NCBI GenBank assembly: GCA_013698055.1
Contig: JACCVS010000447.1
Span: forward strand, 1 to 6,359
From: Acidobacteriota bacterium
Lineage (GTDB): Bacteria > Acidobacteriota > Blastocatellia > Pyrinomonadales > Pyrinomonadaceae
DNA: 6,359 bases
Direction of reading: 5' to 3'
The position numbers and the translations under genes are program-made. Below, one piece after another: positions 5,439 through 6,359 of the stretch. Each line of letters opens with the position of its first letter. Within the stretch, counting starts at the first letter, position 1. Below the pieces are notes generated by a model that worked only from the letters and a program-made list of their open reading frames with translations, made no database searches and was not told where the DNA came from.

Positions 5439-5894
5439 ATGAGAAGGTTAATCGTGGCAGCCGTCAACCTGAGTCTGTTCCTAATGTTTGCCGCTGTATC
5501 ACTCGCCTCTTCTGAGGCTCGAAAGTTTCTCGAATATGGCACGGCTGAGGCTAATTGCGAGACAGAGATGGCACACCTCGATAATTACGCAATCACCATC
5601 CAAAATGCGCCGGAGATGAAGGCTTATGTTGTCGTGTATGGCGGGCGTCAGGGTACGGCCCGTTCTGAGTTGCAAGCGCGTAGGGCTAGAATCAAGCGTT
5701 ATCTTATCAATGAGCGCGCTATCGAGCCGGCGCGGGTTTTTGTCGTGGATGGCGGCTTCCGTGAGAGCTTAACCATTGAGCTTTGGCTTCTTCCGATTGG
5801 CGCAGAACTGCCTAAAGCTAAGCCGACGGTTTCACCCAGAGAGGTGAAGTATAAGAGGGCGAAATATCGGTTTGATTGCTCGACATTCTATTAA
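5439..5894 (+). CDS. Secreted OmpA-C-like protein of unknown function (cassette 8)
   Basis: The 151-residue product has a signal peptide (hydrophobic 4-22, likely cleavage SLA23|S24). The body resembles a degenerate OmpA C-terminal domain: HLDNYAITIQNAPEMKAYVVVYGG for the first helix and strand, the RRARIKRYLINERAIEPARV segment like the RAxxVxxYLxxxGI block, and a closing strand LTIELWLLP. The usual peptidoglycan-contacting Asp/Arg pair is not clearly in place, so cell-wall binding is uncertain. C40 and C147 could form a disulfide. Proteins of this type are, from memory, frequent in Acidobacteriota, which is one reason for the host guess. AGGA at 5428-5431 precedes ATG 5439. The gene fills cassette 8 (5397-6017), 36 bases after the R' core. 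Confidence 0.75.
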   Translation: MRRLIVAAVNLSLFLMFAAVSLASSEARKFLEYGTAEANCETEMAHLDNYAITIQNAPEMKAYVVVYGGRQGTARSELQARRARIKRYLINERAIEPARVFVVDGGFRESLTIELWLLPIGAELPKAKPTVSPREVKYKRAKYRFDCSTFY

Positions 5895-5920
5895 GGGTAT
5901 GTGTAGCGCACGCAAGCCCC

Positions 5921-6023
5921 GCCTAACAACGGCATGCACCCGACCGCGAATAGCGGTAATGTCATCCGCGAGACTTGCCGCTAATTCAGTTGTGTGCGCG
6001 GCGGGTGATGCCGGGCGTTATGT
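5921..6023 (+). repeat. attC: attC8
   Basis: Left core GCCTAAC (5921-5927) and right core GTTATGT (6017-6023). The ACGGCATGCACCCGACCGCG arm is the same as in attC0 and attC9 and pairs with CGCGGCGGGTGATGC on the right. CGCCTAAC matches the start of cassette 8 (GTTAGGCG), with one mismatch before two further matches. Confidence 0.95.
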
Positions 6024-6323
6024 CTCCGCTTCACGTTACAGAGACAGATGATTCCCGCCGCGCCTCAATTGAATGATGCCGGGCTTGTGTGGATAATCAA
6101 ATAGTTAGTTGAATGATTGCGCGAGTTGAATCAATCCCTCATGCAAGCACATGGCATTCAATGTCAGCTATCGAGTTGCCGCAATGAAGGTCAAGGCGTT
6201 CGGCGCGGCGGAATAATGCGCTGCAACATAACAACGGCATGCACCCGACCGCGAATAGCGCGGCTCTCATCCGCAAGACTTGAAGGCTTGTTGAGGTGTG
6301 TGCGCGGCGGGTGATGCCGGGCG
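6018..6323 (+). mobile_element. Cassette 9: 306-bp cassette without a convincing gene
   Basis: Bounded by attC8 and attC9, with matching ends over 7 bases (GTTATGT and ACATAAC). About 208 bases lie outside attC9. A tiny ATG frame at 6048-6104 codes for MIPAAPQLNDAGLVWIIK with a poor ribosome binding site, and a TTG-initiated frame from 6117 runs into attC9 and ends with an attC-derived peptide. Neither is persuasive. The stretch TGATGCCGGGCTTGTGT (about 6073-6089) resembles the right end of attC8 with the G of the core lost, and GTTCGGC occurs at 6198-6204, so the interior may contain remains of older sites. Confidence 0.7.
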
Positions 6324-6329
6324 TTCGGT
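6226..6329 (+). repeat. attC: attC9
   Basis: Left core ACATAAC (6226-6232) and right core GTTCGGT (6323-6329). Same arms as attC0 and attC8. Cassette 10 starts at 6324 and is cut at the window end; an ATG at 6344 could open its gene, but only five codons are visible. Confidence 0.94.
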
Positions 6330-6359
6330 GCTTCATTGTATTCATGCTAAGAAAACAGA

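Larger units (their letters stand above)
1..6359 (+). mobile_element. Integron gene-cassette array (interior segment)
   Basis: Ten direct repeats of about 87-108 bp, each opening with an RYYYAAC-type core and closing with a GTTRRRY-type core, alternate with single genes on the + strand. This is the architecture of integron cassettes followed by attC sites. Crossover points (between G and TT of the right core) fall after 102, 726, 1308, 1498, 2309, 3281, 3807, 5396, 6017 and 6323. For most cassettes the first 7-10 bases are the reverse complement of the left core region of the same cassette, which is expected if each was once a closed circle. No intI or attI is visible, so the platform lies outside the window or is absent. 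Orientation of genes and attC sites implies transcription and array growth from the left. Confidence 0.95.

Noticed and set aside
6117..6314. TTG-initiated frame of 65 codons in cassette 9
   Set aside because: Its second half is attC9 sequence and it has no start signal; kept only as a remark under cassette 9.
5..6329. Reading the repeats as CRISPR or REP/BIME elements
   Set aside because: Units are about 100 bp, flank single genes of variable size, have RYYYAAC/GTTRRRY ends and arm pairing with unpaired bases, all specific to attC.

Overview
The window is a stretch of an integron gene-cassette array. Ten attC recombination sites (one badly decayed) lie in the same orientation along 6.36 kb and divide it into nine complete cassettes with partial ones at both ends. 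No integrase gene and no attI site are present, so this is the interior of a larger chromosomal array or an attC cluster lacking an integrase. All credible genes are on the + strand, each just upstream of its attC, as cassette genes should be.

Layout by crossover point (G^TT of each right-hand core): attC0 tail of a cut cassette, 1-102; cassette 1, 103-726, small secreted TonB-domain protein; cassette 2, 727-1308, conserved protein of unknown function with a Cys cluster; cassette 3, 1309-1498, no recognisable gene; cassette 4, 1499-2309, a 43-residue membrane peptide overlapping a secreted GerMN-domain protein; cassette 5, 2310-3281, six-repeat TPR lipoprotein; cassette 6, 3282-3807, two-helix membrane protein with a zinc ribbon; cassette 7, 3808-5396, Tat-exported class V PLP aminotransferase-like enzyme; cassette 8, 5397-6017, secreted OmpA-C-like protein; cassette 9, 6018-6323, no convincing gene; then the first 36 bases of cassette 10.

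The boundaries are supported independently of the repeats. In most cassettes the first 7-10 bases are the reverse complement of the bases at the left core of that cassette's own attC, for example GTTCGGCATC and GATGCCGAAC in cassette 2. This rule fails at attC4 on both sides, yet the start of cassette 4 matches the end of cassette 5 over 9 bases. Cassettes 4 and 5 therefore look like one composite, three-ORF cassette with a fossil attC inside.

The attC sites fall into sequence families: 'ACTCATTCAAC' (attC1, 3, 5, 6 and decayed 4), 'ACGGCATGCACCCG' (attC0, 8, 9), and a looser TTGCA(C/G)CTGAC type (attC2, 7). Arms of all families pair into a hairpin with single unpaired bases on the left arm, and arm changes are compensated between the two sides.

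Host: bacterial. The home-family attC repeats point to a sedentary chromosomal integron. Short secreted TonB-domain, GerMN and TPR proteins of this style are frequent in Acidobacteriota (Blastocatellia), which is my best guess but not proven. The aminotransferase cassette is visibly more GC-rich and probably comes from another lineage. The genes do not form a pathway. What they share is location: most products are exported, lipid-anchored or membrane-embedded.
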